Source: Pseudomonas pharyngis (GTDB taxonomy: Bacteria; Pseudomonadota; Gammaproteobacteria; Pseudomonadales; Pseudomonadaceae). From it: DNA of 64,000 nucleotides. The translations under genes and the position numbers were made by a program. The stretch spans positions 144,037 to 208,036 of the forward strand of contig NZ_BQID01000011.1 of assembly GCF_021602345.1 (NCBI RefSeq). Direction: 5' to 3'. The notes under the pieces are model-generated. The model saw nothing but the letters and a program-made list of their open reading frames with translations, was not told the DNA's origin and searched no databases. This document shows positions 55,621 through 63,950 of this stretch, one piece after another (within the stretch, counting starts at the first letter, position 1; every line of letters begins with the position of its first letter).

Positions 55621-56115
55621 TTAGAGCGAGCCGAGTACCGGATCCACGGCATCGAACATCATGGTGACCGCGCCGGTGTAATCACCCGGGGTGAAAGTGG
55701 AGCCTTTGGCGGTGATGCTGATCGGTGCGCGATAGTTCACATTGGATTCGGTTTCACCGACCACCAGTTGCGGTGTCTGGGTGAGCACGACGTTGTTGAA
55801 CTTGACCTCCAGATCGATGATGCTCGAGCCGCCCACCAGCTTCGGCACGCCTTCCAGGTAACCATGCACCGAGCCGTTGTTGTTACGAGTGTCGAAGAAG
55901 CCGTTGACCGGTTTCATGCTGCCGGTGATCGGGCTGAAGCTCATGTCCTGGTCCTTGTTGACCAGATCCGGATCGACCGGAACCACATAGAAACCATTGG
56001 TTGGAACGTGAGCGATCAGGCTGATGGAGTGACGGGCTTCGCCGGCAGCAAACGCCATGGAAGAACCCAGTGCCAGAACAGCCAGTGGAGCAGCGAGTGC
56101 GATTTTCTTGAACAT
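55621..56115 (-). CDS. CS1-type major pilin
   Basis: This 164-residue exported pilin has a signal peptide (IALAAPLAVLALGSSMAFA, cut near residue 23). The mature chain begins AGEARHSISLIAHVPTNGFYVVPVDPD, like the CS1/CFA-I/Cbl alpha-pilins, and ends GSTFTPGDYTGAVTMMFDAVDP. No Cys is present in the mature chain, as in CooA/CfaB. It is first in the operon, as expected for the most abundant subunit, and sits behind a long AT-rich upstream region. Confidence 0.88.
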   Translation of the reverse strand: MFKKIALAAPLAVLALGSSMAFAAGEARHSISLIAHVPTNGFYVVPVDPDLVNKDQDMSFSPITGSMKPVNGFFDTRNNNGSVHGYLEGVPKLVGGSSIIDLEVKFNNVVLTQTPQLVVGETESNVNYRAPISITAKGSTFTPGDYTGAVTMMFDAVDPVLGSL

Positions 56116-56593
56116 CGTTCATTACCCTGTCTTTATAAGATTGAGCATTGAAAGTTCAAACAACGCCGGCCGATATCGACGGTGTGGCTTTGAAGTTTCA
56201 ACGCCGGGGCATGATCGACTGTTCGCCATTGAATGTAAGCAGGCAACTTCCCACGAACGCGTAGTTAATCACCCCTGCAACTGGAAAGAAAAAAGAACAA
56301 AATCTTCAAATATAAAACAATGACTGTAAGTTATAGACTACCGACACTTTTCTCTAAAAAACCATACAGCAACTTCAGCAAGAAGAATGGGGGGCCGAGT
56401 GCAAATTAGAACATAAGCTCAACGATTAATAGAGTGATGACTTTAACTTTTTAGTTATGGTCGTATCGATGAGGTTTCCAGACTCACTGCCACGCACCGT
56501 TCGTCGCTGGCGTCGTCTTCGGGTCAGAAAATCCTTGCTCGCACGAAAAGATATATCTTAAGTTGTATCTAAATACGACGAGAGAAGACTGAA
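56116..56593. promoter_or_regulatory. AT-rich upstream region of the pilus operon and divergent PadR gene
   Basis: These 478 bases lie between the divergent pilin and PadR genes. The stretch at ~56280-56470 is markedly AT-rich compared with the rest of the window (runs such as CTTCAAATATAAAACAATG), suggesting silencing by an H-NS-like protein (MvaT/MvaU) and multiple promoters. Near the PadR end is a 12-bp palindrome (see 56548-56559). No gene is evident. Confidence 0.6.
56548..56559. promoter_or_regulatory. Candidate PadR/YqjI-like operator
   Basis: AAGATATATCTT is a perfect 12-bp palindrome 34 bp before the PadR start. It is followed by a second dyad, GTAT-CTAA-ATAC. Their position fits autorepression of the padR-siderophore reductase pair. 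Confidence 0.5.
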
Positions 56594-57169
56594 ATGAGAG
56601 ACCATCATTCCCCCCACCGTGAGCATGGCGACAGCCGTGACGGCTTCGAAAAACGCCACGGCCGCGAGCGCGGCGGTCGCGGCCCACGGGTGTTTGCCCC
56701 CGGCGATCTGAAACTGCTGTTGCTGGCGCTGATCGCCGAACAGCCCTGCCATGGCTACGACCTGATCCGCCAGATCGAAACCATGTTCGACGGCGCCTAC
56801 AGCCCCAGCCCCGGCGTGATCTACCCGACCCTGACCTTTCTTGAAGAAAGCGAAATGATCAGCGGCGATGCCGAGGGCGGGAAAAAACGCTACGCCGTGA
56901 CCGATGCCGGTCGCCAGTCCCTGAGCGAACAGGCGGTGGCCCTGGACGGCGTGCGCATGCGCATCGACGTCAGCAAGCGCTCGCTGCGCGGCCATGATCG
57001 CCCGCCGGAAATCCACGAAGCGGTGCATAACCTGCGCCATGCCCTGCAGATGCACCACGGACGCTGGAGCCCGGAAGAAATCCTGCGGGTGCGCGACCTG
57101 CTCAATGACACCGCCAAAGCCATCGTCGACGGCCCCGCCGTTCAATCTGCCCCGGAGAAAGCCGAATGA
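56594..57169 (+). CDS. PadR family regulator, YqjI-like (His-rich N-terminus)
   Basis: This 191-residue PadR-type repressor has a winged-helix domain at residues ~35-110 (LKLLLLALIAEQPCHGYDLIRQIETMFDGAYSPSPGVIYPTLTFLEE). A His/Arg-rich N-terminal tail (MRDHHSPHREHGDSRDG) precedes it. E. coli YqjI has the same plan: its His-rich tail binds nickel, and it represses the neighbouring siderophore reductase gene yqjH. Here the next gene is that same reductase type, overlapped by ATGA. A metal-responsive role is therefore likely. Confidence 0.88.
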   Translation: MRDHHSPHREHGDSRDGFEKRHGRERGGRGPRVFAPGDLKLLLLALIAEQPCHGYDLIRQIETMFDGAYSPSPGVIYPTLTFLEESEMISGDAEGGKKRYAVTDAGRQSLSEQAVALDGVRMRIDVSKRSLRGHDRPPEIHEAVHNLRHALQMHHGRWSPEEILRVRDLLNDTAKAIVDGPAVQSAPEKAE

Positions 57170-57951
57170 CTGAAGTACAGACCCAAGGCATCCATCGTGT
57201 GATGCACGAAATCAAACGTCGTCGCCTGGAAGTCTTGCGCGTCGTCGACCTGACTCCGCGCATGCGCCGCATCACCCTCGGCGGGCCGGAACTGGCCGGC
57301 TTCATCAGCCTCGGTACCGACGATCACGTCAAGCTGCTGTTCCCGCAGAACGCCGAACAGGCCGCCGCGCTGGAAACCCTGGTGCTCGGCGCCGGCAAGA
57401 GCGACGTGCCGATGCCGGAAATGCGCGACTACACCCCGCGCCGCTACGACCTCGACAAGCTAGAGCTGGACATCGATTTTGTCCTGCATGGCGACGGCCC
57501 TGCCTCGACCTGGGCGGAGCAGGCCAAGCCCGGGCAATTCCTGCACATCGGCGGCCCGCGTGGCTCGATGATCGTGCCGGACATCTTCGACAGCTACCTG
57601 CTGATCGGCGACGAAACCGCCCTGCCCGCCATCGCCCGCCGCCTCGAAGGGCTGGCGGCCAATCGCAAGGCGCTGGTGGTCATCGAAGTGGAAAACGGCA
57701 AGGAGCAGCAAACGCTGGAAAGCGCGGCGCAGGTCAACGTGATCTGGGTTTTGCGCGAGGGCGGCAAAGACAATCTGCTGACCACCGTCAAACAATTGCA
57801 GGTGCCCAAGGGCAATCTGTATGCGTGGGTGGCGACCGAGACCAAGGTTTCGCGGCAGATCCGCCGGGTGCTGCTTGATGAGCACGGACTCGACGAGAAG
57901 TTCGTCAAAGCGGTCGGTTACTGGCGCGCAGAAGGCTCCGAAGAAGAGTGA
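57166..57951 (+). CDS. Siderophore-interacting protein / NADPH-dependent ferric reductase (YqjH/ViuB-like)
   Basis: This 261-residue flavoprotein should reduce ferric siderophore complexes in the cytoplasm using FAD and NAD(P)H. The N-terminal FAD-binding barrel includes RRITLGGPELAGF, the motif YTPRRYDL (family R-x-Y-S/T, here with Asp at the last place) and HGDGPASTWAEQAKPGQ. The C-terminal SIP domain has LLIGDETALPAIARRLE and WVATETKVSRQIRRVL. The start overlaps the PadR gene stop. Expression is probably controlled by that PadR protein and perhaps Fur. Confidence 0.9.
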   Translation: MTEVQTQGIHRVMHEIKRRRLEVLRVVDLTPRMRRITLGGPELAGFISLGTDDHVKLLFPQNAEQAAALETLVLGAGKSDVPMPEMRDYTPRRYDLDKLELDIDFVLHGDGPASTWAEQAKPGQFLHIGGPRGSMIVPDIFDSYLLIGDETALPAIARRLEGLAANRKALVVIEVENGKEQQTLESAAQVNVIWVLREGGKDNLLTTVKQLQVPKGNLYAWVATETKVSRQIRRVLLDEHGLDEKFVKAVGYWRAEGSEEE

Positions 57952-57956
57952 TATCC

Positions 57957-58066
57957 CCACTGTGGGAGCGAGCCTGCTCCGGGCGGCGTTCCGACGAAAG
58001 CAATTCGTCAGTCACATTGATGTTGGCTGACACTCCGCATTCGCGAGCAGGCTCGCTCCCACATTG
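57957..58066. repeat. Facing REP pair, one arm decayed
   Basis: Copies of TGTGGGAGCGAGCCTGCTC at 57961-57979 and its reverse complement at 58045-58063 surround a ~65-base spacer. The left copy changes to CCGGGCGG where the family has GCGA, so only about 19 bases remain in common. They separate the siderophore reductase gene from a convergent membrane-protein gene. Confidence 0.85.
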
Positions 58067-58069
58067 GTC

Positions 58070-58708
58070 TTAACTTCGTGCGGATTGCCAGCGGTCGATG
58101 CCAATCACCAGCAACGCAATCAGCACAAACCCCAGCAGAATCCCCCCGGCATTGATGAACACCTGTGGATAACCCAACAGCGCCACGTCGATGAACGGAT
58201 ACGCGTAAGCCCCCAGCAAATGCCCGCGCAACAGCGCATAGGCGAAGTACACAAGCGGATAAATCAGCCACAGCGGCAGGTGCTTCAGACGCAAGCTGCC
58301 CTTCGGCACGCACAACCACCAATAAGCCAGGAACAGCAGCGGCATCACGTCGTGGAGCAATTCGTCAGCGATAAACTGCCAGCCCTGCGGGTGCCACAGA
58401 TGTCGCAGCAGAATGCTGTAGGCCAGGCCCACCACCGCAATGCTGACGGCAATCCCGCTGCTGACCCACGGTTGCAGAAACCAGCGTCGTGCTGCGGATT
58501 CGCGATCCGTCACCGCACAGGTCAGCACCACCGCCACCAGGGTGTTGGTGATCACGGTGAAGTAGCTGAAGAAACTGACCAGCCCGCCCAGCAGACTGGC
58601 GCCGACGCTCAGGCGCGCGAAGAAAATCAGGTACAGCTGAATCCCCAGCCCGGCCCAGCCCAGCACTGCGGCCGAAGTGATCAGGCGTCGCCGCCATACG
58701 GCGTTCAT
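58070..58708 (-). CDS. Pr6Pr family membrane protein
   Basis: This 212-residue protein has six TM helices. The pattern (YFTVITNTLVAVVLTCAV, HDVMPLLFLAYWWL, WLIYPLVYFAYALLRGHLLGAYAYPF) matches the Pr6Pr family, which is distantly like FAR-17a/AIG1 proteins. Function is unknown. The C-terminus ends in a short basic tail. It starts one base after the stop of the small VF530 gene upstream on the same strand, so the two are co-transcribed. Confidence 0.82.
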   Translation of the reverse strand: MNAVWRRRLITSAAVLGWAGLGIQLYLIFFARLSVGASLLGGLVSFFSYFTVITNTLVAVVLTCAVTDRESAARRWFLQPWVSSGIAVSIAVVGLAYSILLRHLWHPQGWQFIADELLHDVMPLLFLAYWWLCVPKGSLRLKHLPLWLIYPLVYFAYALLRGHLLGAYAYPFIDVALLGYPQVFINAGGILLGFVLIALLVIGIDRWQSARS

Positions 58709-58709
58709 C

Positions 58710-58940
58710 TCAGAGCGGACGCTTGGTGCGCATCAGTTTCACGTACAGCCGCTCGACTTTCTCCCGCGCCCAAGGTGTCTTGCGCAAAAAGGTCAGGCTC
58801 GACTTGATGGTCGGATCGCTCTTGAAGCAACGGATGTCGATGCGCTCGGCCAGGCCCGACCATTCGTAGTGGGTCACCAGTGCATTGAGGATCTGTTCGA
58901 GGGTCACGCCGTGCAGCGGATCGGGATTGTGGTCGTTCAT
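58710..58940 (-). CDS. VF530 family DNA-binding protein
   Basis: This 76-residue protein matches the small VF530/COG4628 family: [54 protein letters not shown]. Structures of the family show a double-strand DNA-binding-like fold; the biological role is not known. Length is typical. It is first in a likely two-gene unit with the Pr6Pr gene. Confidence 0.88.
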   Translation of the reverse strand: MNDHNPDPLHGVTLEQILNALVTHYEWSGLAERIDIRCFKSDPTIKSSLTFLRKTPWAREKVERLYVKLMRTKRPL

Positions 58941-59241
58941 GCCGGGCCTTTGGGCGAAGTGAAAATACAGAAGCCGCGCACCTTAGCCGAGGGCATGGGC
59001 GGGTGGAAGGCCTTGGGTTAAATGTAGGCCAACCGGAGAAGATCGCAGGTCTGCGCCAATGCCCGCAATGCGCTGTATTGCCGCACTGTTACCGAATCCG
59101 AAAGGGTTCATGTCTGCAAAAGCCCTTTGTGTTTTTGTAACAGGACATTATCCTGCCGCCCTTCTGCTGAACCGCTTCACTGCCTGCGTCAAATCGTAGC
59201 GGCCAGCTTATCCCCCAAAAAGATCAAGAAAGACCCTATTC
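58941..59241. promoter_or_regulatory. Intergenic region upstream of oprB
   Basis: These ~300 bases hold the divergent promoters of the VF530 gene and oprB. Part of it is AT-rich with TTTTTGTAACAGGACATTATCCTG at 59132-59155 and a 6-bp AAAGGG/CCCTTT dyad at ~59100-59128. No gene or clear regulator site is seen, and the oprB ribosome binding site is weak. Confidence 0.4.
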
Positions 59242-60603
59242 ATGCCCGATTTTCCGTTCTCCCGAGACAGCGCTATCTCCACCCTGCGCCTGATCGGCGG
59301 CTGCACCGCCCTTGGCCTCGCCACCTGCACCCAGGCCGCCCCGGCCTTCGACAGTGAATCACCGTGGATGCTCGGTGACTGGAACGGCACCCGCAGCGAA
59401 CTCTCGGCGAAAGGCATCGACTTCAAGCTCGACTACACCGGCGAAATGGGCAGCAACCTGCACGGCGGCTACGACCACGACCGCACCGCGCGCTACAGCG
59501 ACCAATGGGGCCTCGGCACCCACCTGGACCTGCAAAAGCTGCTGGGCTGGAACGACGCTGAATTTCAGCTGACCGTGACCAAACGCAGCGGCAACAACAT
59601 CAGCAACGACCGCATCAACGACCCGCGCGTCGGAGGCTTCACCTCGGCCCAGGAAGTCTGGGGCCGTGGCCAGACCACCCGCCTGACGCAGATGTGGTAC
59701 CAGCAGAAATTCTTCGACCAGAAGCTCGACATCAAGGTCGGCCGCTTCGGCGAAGGCGAAGACTTCAACAGCTTCCCGTGCGACTTCCAGAACCTGGCGT
59801 TCTGCGGCTCGCAGGTCGGCAACTGGGTCGGCGGCATCTGGTACAACTGGCCGGTCAGCCAATGGGCGCTGCGCGTCAAATATCACCTGACGCCAGAGCT
59901 GTACGCGCAAGTCGGCGCCTACGAGCAGAACCCGTCGAACCTTGATCGCGGCAACGGCTTCAAGCTCAGTGGCAGCGGCACCCAGGGCGCAATCCTGCCG
60001 ATCGAACTGGTGTGGAAGCCGAAGCTCAACGGCCTGCCGGGCGAATACCGCGCCGGTTACTACTACAGCAACGCCAAGGCCACCGACGCCTATAAAGACA
60101 GCAACGGCCAGCCCGCTGCCCTGAGCGGCGAAGCCTATCGCAGCGCTTCGAGCAAACACGGCGTGTGGCTCGGCGTGCAGCAACAGATCACCAGCGTGGC
60201 CAGCGACAACTCCCGTGGTCTGAGCGTGTTCGCCAACGGCACGATGCACGACAAGAAGACCAACGCCATCGACAACTACGTCCAGGCCGGCGTGGTCTAC
60301 AAAGGCCTGTTCGACGCCCGTGCAAAAGATGACATCGGTTTCGCCCTGGCCCGCGTTCACGTCAACCCGGCCTACCGCAAGAACGCCGAGGCGACCAACC
60401 AGGCCCGCGCTGTCTACGACTACGACGATCCGTCCTTCCTGCCACCACAGGACACCGAATACAGCGCTGAACTCTATTACGGCGTGCACGTCACCAACTG
60501 GCTGACCGTGCGCCCGAACCTGCAATACATCCGCCATCCGGGCGGTGTGGACAAGGTCGATGACGCGCTGATCGGCGGGATCAAGATCCAGTCGTCGTTC
60601 TAA
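59242..60603 (+). CDS. oprB: Carbohydrate-selective porin OprB
   Basis: This 453-residue outer-membrane porin admits glucose and other sugars. After a signal-like N-terminus (TLRLIGGCTALGLATCTQAA, cleaved near residue 33) the mature chain begins with the OprB signature WMLGDWNGTRSELSAKGIDFKLDYTGEM. It ends, as outer-membrane barrels do, in an aromatic residue (SSF). It lies just upstream of gcd, fitting the periplasmic glucose oxidation route: OprB lets glucose in and Gcd oxidises it. Confidence 0.94.
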   Translation: MPDFPFSRDSAISTLRLIGGCTALGLATCTQAAPAFDSESPWMLGDWNGTRSELSAKGIDFKLDYTGEMGSNLHGGYDHDRTARYSDQWGLGTHLDLQKLLGWNDAEFQLTVTKRSGNNISNDRINDPRVGGFTSAQEVWGRGQTTRLTQMWYQQKFFDQKLDIKVGRFGEGEDFNSFPCDFQNLAFCGSQVGNWVGGIWYNWPVSQWALRVKYHLTPELYAQVGAYEQNPSNLDRGNGFKLSGSGTQGAILPIELVWKPKLNGLPGEYRAGYYYSNAKATDAYKDSNGQPAALSGEAYRSASSKHGVWLGVQQQITSVASDNSRGLSVFANGTMHDKKTNAIDNYVQAGVVYKGLFDARAKDDIGFALARVHVNPAYRKNAEATNQARAVYDYDDPSFLPPQDTEYSAELYYGVHVTNWLTVRPNLQYIRHPGGVDKVDDALIGGIKIQSSF

Positions 60604-60738
60604 TCCAGCGCACGCGGCTCAGTCCTGCGAAAGAAATTCGATAGCAAGACAAGTTTTTATCTGAACCATGCCTGCGCCCAATCGTCATCTAAAGTGACTA
60701 CAGCGCGGGACTACATAAACGTCACGGAGAATCACACT

Positions 60739-63150
60739 ATGAGCACTGAAGGTGCTTCGAGTCGAAGCCGTCTTCTGCCGAACCTGCTCGGCATTCTGCT
60801 TCTGCTGATGGGCCTGGCCATGCTGGCCGGGGGAATCAAGCTGAGTACGCTCGGCGGCTCGCTGTATTACCTGCTGGCCGGTATCGGCATCACGCTGACC
60901 GGCATTCTGATGCTGATGCGCCGTCGCGCAGCATTGGGCCTGTACGCCATCGTGCTGTTCGCCAGCACCGTCTGGGCGCTGTGGGAAGTCGGTCTGGACT
61001 GGTGGCAACTGGTGCCGCGCCTGGCACTGTGGTTTGTCCTCGGGTTCGTGATGCTGCTGCCGTGGTTCCGTCGCCCGCTGCTGCTCGCAGGCCCGGCGCC
61101 GATGGGCACCGGCGGTTTGACCGTGGCCGTGATTCTGGCCGGCGTCACCGCCCTGGCCAGCCTGTTCACCCACCCGGGAGAAATCTTCGGCGAACTGGGT
61201 CGCGACACCGCCGACACCACCAGCACCGCGCCAGCCATGCCTGATGGCGACTGGCAGGCCTATGGCCGCACCGAGTTCGGTGACCGCTACTCGCCACTCA
61301 AGCAGATCACCCCGGCCAACGTCGGCAAACTGCAGGAAGCCTGGCGCATCCAGACCGGCGACCTGCCGACCGCCGATGACCCGGTCGAGCTGACCAACGA
61401 AAACACCCCGCTCAAAGCCAACGGCATGCTCTACGCCTGCACCGCCCACAGCAAAGTGCTGGCGCTGGACCCGGACACCGGCAAGGAACTGTGGCGCTTC
61501 GACCCGCAGATCAAGAGCCCGGTCGGCTTCAAGGGCTTCGCCCACATGACCTGCCGTGGCGTGTCGTACTACGACGAAGCCGCTTACGCCAAGTCTGAAA
61601 ACGCAGCCTCCGCTGTCATCTCCGAGGCCGGCAAAGCCGTCGCCCAGGCCTGCCCGCGTCGCCTGTACCTGCCGACTGCCGATGCACGCCTGATCGCACT
61701 GAATGCCGACACCGGCAAGATCTGCGAAGGCTTCGGCACCAACGGTGTGGTTGACCTGACCCAGGGTATCGGCCCGTTCACCGCTGGTGGCTACTACTCC
61801 ACCTCGCCTGCCGCGATCACCCGTGATCTGGTGATCATGGGCGGCCACGTGACCGACAACGAATCGACCAACGAGCCATCGGGCGTGATCCGCGCGTTCG
61901 ACGTGCGTGACGGTCACCTCGTCTGGAACTGGGACAGCGACAAGCCAGACGCCACCGAGCCTTTGGCGCCAGGTGAAACCTACAGCCGCAACTCGGCCAA
62001 CATGTGGTCGCTGGCCAGCGTCGACGAAAAACTCGGCATGGTTTACCTGCCACTGGGCAACCAGACCCCGGACCAATGGGGCGCCGACCGCACCCCGGGC
62101 GCCGAGAAATTTAGCGCCGGCGTCGTGGCACTGGACCTGGCCACCGGTAAAGTGCGCTGGAACTACCAGTTCACCCACCATGACCTGTGGGACATGGACG
62201 TCGGCAGCCAGCCAACCCTGCTGGACATGAAAACCGCCGACGGCATCAAACCTGCGCTGATCGCTCCGACCAAACAGGGCAGCCTGTACGTCCTCGACCG
62301 TCGCGACGGCACGCCGATCATCCCGATCAAGGAAATCCCGGTGCCCCAAGGCGCCGTGAAAGGCGACCACACCGCCCCGACCCAGGCCCGTTCGGACCTG
62401 AACCTGCTGGCCCCGGAACTGACCGAAAAAGCCATGTGGGGCGCCAGCCCGTTCGACCAGATGCTGTGCCGCATCCAGTTCAAGGAACTGCGCTACGAAG
62501 GCCAATACACGCCTCCGTCGGAACAGGGCAGCCTGATCTACCCGGGTAACGTCGGTGTGTTCAACTGGGGCGGCGTCTCGGTCGACCCGGTTCGCCAGAT
62601 GCTGTTCACCAGCCCGAACTACATGGCCTTCGTCTCGAAAATGGTGCCTCGCGAAAAAGTCGCAGCCGGCAGCAAACGCGAGAGCGAAACCGCTGGCGTG
62701 CAACCGAACACCGGCGCGCCATACGCGGTGATCATGCACCCGTTCATGTCGCCACTGGGCGTACCGTGCCAGGCTCCGGCCTGGGGCTACGTCGCCGGTA
62801 TCGACCTGACCACCGGCAAAGTCGTCTGGAAACGCAAAAACGGCACCAGCCGCGACAGCTCGCCAATCCCGATCGGCTTCACCCTGGGCGTGCCAAGCAT
62901 GGGCGGCTCGATCGTCACCGCCGGCGGCGTCGGCTTCCTCAGCGGCACCCTCGACCAGTACCTGCGCGCCTACGACGTGAACACCGGTAAAGAACTGTGG
63001 AAATCGCGTCTGCCTGCCGGCGGCCAAGCGACCCCGATGACCTACACCGGCAAGGACGGCAAGCAATACGTCCTGCTCGTGGTGGGTGGTCACGGCTCGC
63101 TGGGCACCAAGATGGGTGACTATGTGATTGCGTACAAACTGCCGGAGTAA
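60739..63150 (+). CDS. gcd: Membrane-bound PQQ-dependent glucose dehydrogenase Gcd
   Basis: This 803-residue quinoprotein oxidises glucose to gluconate on the periplasmic side and feeds ubiquinone. Five TM helices occupy residues ~12-140. The PQQ beta-propeller follows, with repeated W-motifs (ITPANVGKLQEAWRIQTGD, LDPDTGKELWRFDPQ, DHTAPTQARSDLNLL) and active-site segments FAHMTCRGVSYYD and YNQFTHHDLWDMDV-like NYQFTHHDLWDMD. Length is close to E. coli Gcd (796). ATG 60739 with CGGAGA upstream is chosen. A rho-independent terminator follows. Confidence 0.96.
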   Translation: MSTEGASSRSRLLPNLLGILLLLMGLAMLAGGIKLSTLGGSLYYLLAGIGITLTGILMLMRRRAALGLYAIVLFASTVWALWEVGLDWWQLVPRLALWFVLGFVMLLPWFRRPLLLAGPAPMGTGGLTVAVILAGVTALASLFTHPGEIFGELGRDTADTTSTAPAMPDGDWQAYGRTEFGDRYSPLKQITPANVGKLQEAWRIQTGDLPTADDPVELTNENTPLKANGMLYACTAHSKVLALDPDTGKELWRFDPQIKSPVGFKGFAHMTCRGVSYYDEAAYAKSENAASAVISEAGKAVAQACPRRLYLPTADARLIALNADTGKICEGFGTNGVVDLTQGIGPFTAGGYYSTSPAAITRDLVIMGGHVTDNESTNEPSGVIRAFDVRDGHLVWNWDSDKPDATEPLAPGETYSRNSANMWSLASVDEKLGMVYLPLGNQTPDQWGADRTPGAEKFSAGVVALDLATGKVRWNYQFTHHDLWDMDVGSQPTLLDMKTADGIKPALIAPTKQGSLYVLDRRDGTPIIPIKEIPVPQGAVKGDHTAPTQARSDLNLLAPELTEKAMWGASPFDQMLCRIQFKELRYEGQYTPPSEQGSLIYPGNVGVFNWGGVSVDPVRQMLFTSPNYMAFVSKMVPREKVAAGSKRESETAGVQPNTGAPYAVIMHPFMSPLGVPCQAPAWGYVAGIDLTTGKVVWKRKNGTSRDSSPIPIGFTLGVPSMGGSIVTAGGVGFLSGTLDQYLRAYDVNTGKELWKSRLPAGGQATPMTYTGKDGKQYVLLVVGGHGSLGTKMGDYVIAYKLPE

Positions 63151-63171
63151 GTTGTAACGGCAGTAAGAAAG

Positions 63172-63207
63172 AAGGCGACGCCCTGTGAGGGGTGTCGCCT
63201 TTTTTTG
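63172..63207 (+). terminator. Rho-independent terminator of gcd
   Basis: A 12-bp stem (AAGGCGAC-G-CCC pairing with GGG-T-GTCGCCTT, one G-T wobble) is followed by TTTTTT. It lies 22 bases past the gcd stop. Confidence 0.93.
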
Positions 63208-63460
63208 TGGGCTGCGTTTTTTACACAGGGTGTGTATGTCCTACAGACAGGGTGTTTGCAGGGGATGTTTCTGACATGTCGCGTCGGTTGTCGCTCGGAA
63301 ATGGGGTGGATAGGCTTTGGGGGTCGCTGCAAATTCAGCGAACGGGCTTGGTCGTCCGGGTTTAGAATGGCGCACTTTTCAGCATGCTTAATGGCGAACT
63401 GTGCGTGGGAGGGCTAACGGCCCTGCCGGGTATCCATTCCCTGGTCGACCAACCTGCGTA

Positions 63461-63526
63461 CGGTTCGCCACCCTATTGCTTGGTCGCAGTGAGCGGCGAA
63501 CTCCACATCCCGAATGGAGTTCCATC
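63461..63526 (+). promoter_or_regulatory. Structured mRNA leader with two mutually exclusive folds (candidate RNA switch)
   Basis: Fold A pairs GTTCGCC (63463-63469) with GGCGAAC (63495-63501), enclosing an inner stem ATTGC/GCAGT (63475-63479 with 63486-63490). Fold B pairs GAACTCCA (63498-63505) with TGGAGTTC (63515-63522). Fold B buries the GGAG ribosome binding site (63516-63519) of the next gene. The two folds share bases 63498-63501, so only one can form. Fold A would leave the ribosome binding site open. Confidence 0.6.
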
Positions 63527-63895
63527 ATGAAAAAGCCAACACCGAATCCACCCGAAACAGACGAAACCTCGCCCTACGAATCCGCCGATTCAAAGAAACT
63601 CCACGACGCCGCCGAACGCGCGCTCGACCACCATTTCAATCCCATCCCCAAAAAATGCCCCGGCCGCCGACCGAGCCAGATGTTCCAGATATCCCCGGAC
63701 ATGGACGACGAAACCCTGCTGGCCCATGCCTGTGAGTCCCTGGCCACCGCCAGTGTCATGGCCAGTGATGTAGCGGCTTTTGTCGATACGCCGCAGCGGC
63801 ATCGGATCCTGGGGATTCAGCAAGTGATCATGCTGGCGGAACTGGCGGTGAATCGGGTGCTGGATAACGTCGAGATCAGTCGATATCCGGCATAA
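63527..63895 (+). CDS. DUF6124-type small protein
   Basis: This 122-residue soluble protein looks like the DUF6124 (earlier DUF3077-like) family common in fluorescent pseudomonads. It has a proline/charge-rich N-terminus (PTPNPPETDETSPYESADSKKLHDAAERALDHHF), then a helical region FQISPDMDDETLLAHACESLATASVMASDVAAFVD and QRHRILGIQQVIMLAELAVNRVLDNV. Function is unknown. ATG 63527 has GGAG 7 bp upstream, inside the 3' arm of a leader hairpin that may control its translation. No operon partner is visible. Confidence 0.8.
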   Translation: MKKPTPNPPETDETSPYESADSKKLHDAAERALDHHFNPIPKKCPGRRPSQMFQISPDMDDETLLAHACESLATASVMASDVAAFVDTPQRHRILGIQQVIMLAELAVNRVLDNVEISRYPA

Positions 63896-63950
63896 ATGCT
63901 GATGAGGTCTCTGCGGGAGTCAGGCTTGTGGTGAGTCAGTCATGACGCTG

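Noticed and set aside
60685-63093. 802-codon minus-strand frame opposite gcd
   Set aside because: Antisense shadow of glucose dehydrogenase; low-complexity composition and no family pattern.
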